A stretch of DNA of 64,000 bases from the IMG/VR virus record IMGVR_UViG_3300024518_000876, positions 39,500 through 103,499 of that record. One strand, given 5' to 3'. Numbering within the stretch: position 1 is the first letter of the stretch; every line of letters starts with the position of its first letter. This DNA comes from a virus. Under the pieces are notes generated by a model. That model did not search any database. It worked only from the letters and a program-made list of their open reading frames with translations, and had not been told where the DNA came from. Made by a program: the position numbers and the translations under genes. Of this stretch, positions 63,561 through 64,000 are shown piece by piece.

Positions 63561-63582
63561 AAACAACATTAAAACGTTGTTT
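63561..63582 (-). repeat. short stem-loop between leftward genes
   Basis: AAACAAC / GTTGTTT form a 7-bp stem with an 8-nt loop, just after the stop of the 63592-63834 gene. The leftward T-content after it is low, so it may be a weak or partial terminator. Confidence 0.35.
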
Positions 63583-63591
63583 ACTCTTTAG

Positions 63592-63834
63592 TTAGCGGTA
63601 ATTAAATTCCGCTTTATGCATATCTTCAATATCAACTTCGGTTGTACCTATGTCGTGTCCATAGTAGCCATATTTCTTTTCAATCTCAATCCACTCTTCT
63701 TTTGTCATTTCATCATACCATTTCATAACATCTTCTTTGGTATAACTACCGCTAACAATAGGTATATTTAATTGCTCTTGTTCATATTGAGCAACTCTAG
63801 TTAGTGCTTGTAAGTATTGTTCTTTTGTTATCAT
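63592..63834 (-). CDS. small acidic protein (80 aa)
   Basis: An 80-residue protein with helical segments (MITKEQYLQALTRVAQYEQE at the start; EEWIEIEKKYGYYG near residue 50). Acidic and aromatic; no known domain. Member of the leftward right-edge cluster. Confidence 0.7.
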   Translation of the reverse strand: MITKEQYLQALTRVAQYEQEQLNIPIVSGSYTKEDVMKWYDEMTKEEWIEIEKKYGYYGHDIGTTEVDIEDMHKAEFNYR

Positions 63835-63887
63835 TTTCAGTTATTTTAATTCGCAACTAATCATACCTACGCACGTTGTAAGTAATA

Positions 63888-64000
63888 CTATCCTTCGTCT
63901 TCAAATTGATATATTGGGTGTAAAATAGATTTAGGGTTCTTCCTTTTTAATCCATTTTCGGTTATCTTTTTAATAGCATTGTTTATCACTTTTGCACCAC
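63888..64000 (-). CDS. hypothetical protein, 3' end only
   Basis: The last 36 codons of a leftward gene whose start lies beyond the right edge. The visible part ends PIYQFEDEG and is preceded by a basic helical stretch (NNAIKKITENGLKRKNP). It is supported by the open frame, codon use and the neighbouring leftward genes. Family not recognised. Confidence 0.5.
   Translation of the reverse strand, partial: GAKVINNAIKKITENGLKRKNPKSILHPIYQFEDEG

Noticed and set aside
1-64000. CRISPR array, integrase, transposase or insertion sequence
   Set aside because: No regular repeat-spacer pattern, no recognisable recombinase or transposase protein, and no terminal inverted repeats flanking a gene were seen.
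1-64000. Reassigned stop codon (TAG as Gln), known in some crAss-like phages
   Set aside because: Genes such as the terminase and the 3405-3872 gene end in TAG with proper spacing to the next feature, and long genes are open without in-frame TAG.

Overview
The window looks like most of the virion half of a tailed phage of the crAss-like group (Crassvirales or a close relative), a podovirus infecting a Bacteroidota host, probably an AT-rich flavobacterium-like bacterium. The grounds are the gene order (large terminase, portal, scaffold, major capsid protein, head/fibre genes, lysis genes, ring proteins, a 1327-residue tail/muzzle-type protein, then virion hydrolase and giant cargo proteins), a 2499-residue protein with the D-x-D-x-D signature of the virion RNA polymerase of this group, and five promoters of the Bacteroidota type (TTTG or TTG, 20 bp, TAnnTTTG). 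The DNA is strongly AT-rich. TAG is used as a normal stop, so there is no sign of stop-codon reassignment. No tRNA, integrase, transposase or CRISPR array was seen.

Layout. Positions 1-3872 hold leftward genes: many tiny (17-60 residue) proteins, often membrane peptides, a deoxyribosyltransferase-like protein, and two sizeable non-coding stretches rich in stem-loops. Several of these genes share an upstream element (core TTAACCATTAAAACA) ending 6-7 nt before the start codon, and no good host-type promoter was found among them. Positions 3873-4223 form the divergent control region, with a GC-rich hairpin and a host-type promoter. Positions 4224-10963 are a tightly overlapped rightward run of small genes, including a membrane-anchored metzincin-like protein, zinc-binding proteins, a PhoH-like ATPase, and a GroES-like/GroEL-like pair directly before the terminase.

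Positions 10954-31842 are packaging, capsid and fibre/decoration genes. Two large paralogues there share an N-terminal module. Positions 31832-33710 are a lysis/envelope cassette (two membrane coiled-coil proteins, DUF1353, DUF5675, 3TM holin-like). Positions 33711-34746 are a self-contained unit of promoter, DEDDy exonuclease gene and terminator. Positions 34766-40693 encode the connector/ring and muzzle-like proteins. A new promoter at 40741 starts the ejected-protein operon (40794-62441): a lysozyme-like protein, a glycine-zipper protein, two large cargo proteins, the virion RNA polymerase, and a large protein with a zinc-protease motif. A bidirectional terminator (62463-62496) separates this from leftward small membrane-protein genes that run off the right edge.

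Working model (inference): the virion delivers its own RNA polymerase, which could read the early, mostly leftward genes through non-host promoters. Host RNA polymerase, perhaps redirected later, would read the rightward late units from the Bacteroidota-type promoters. The phage-encoded chaperonin could help fold the very large virion proteins or the capsid protein. The replication genes expected in such a phage are not in this window.
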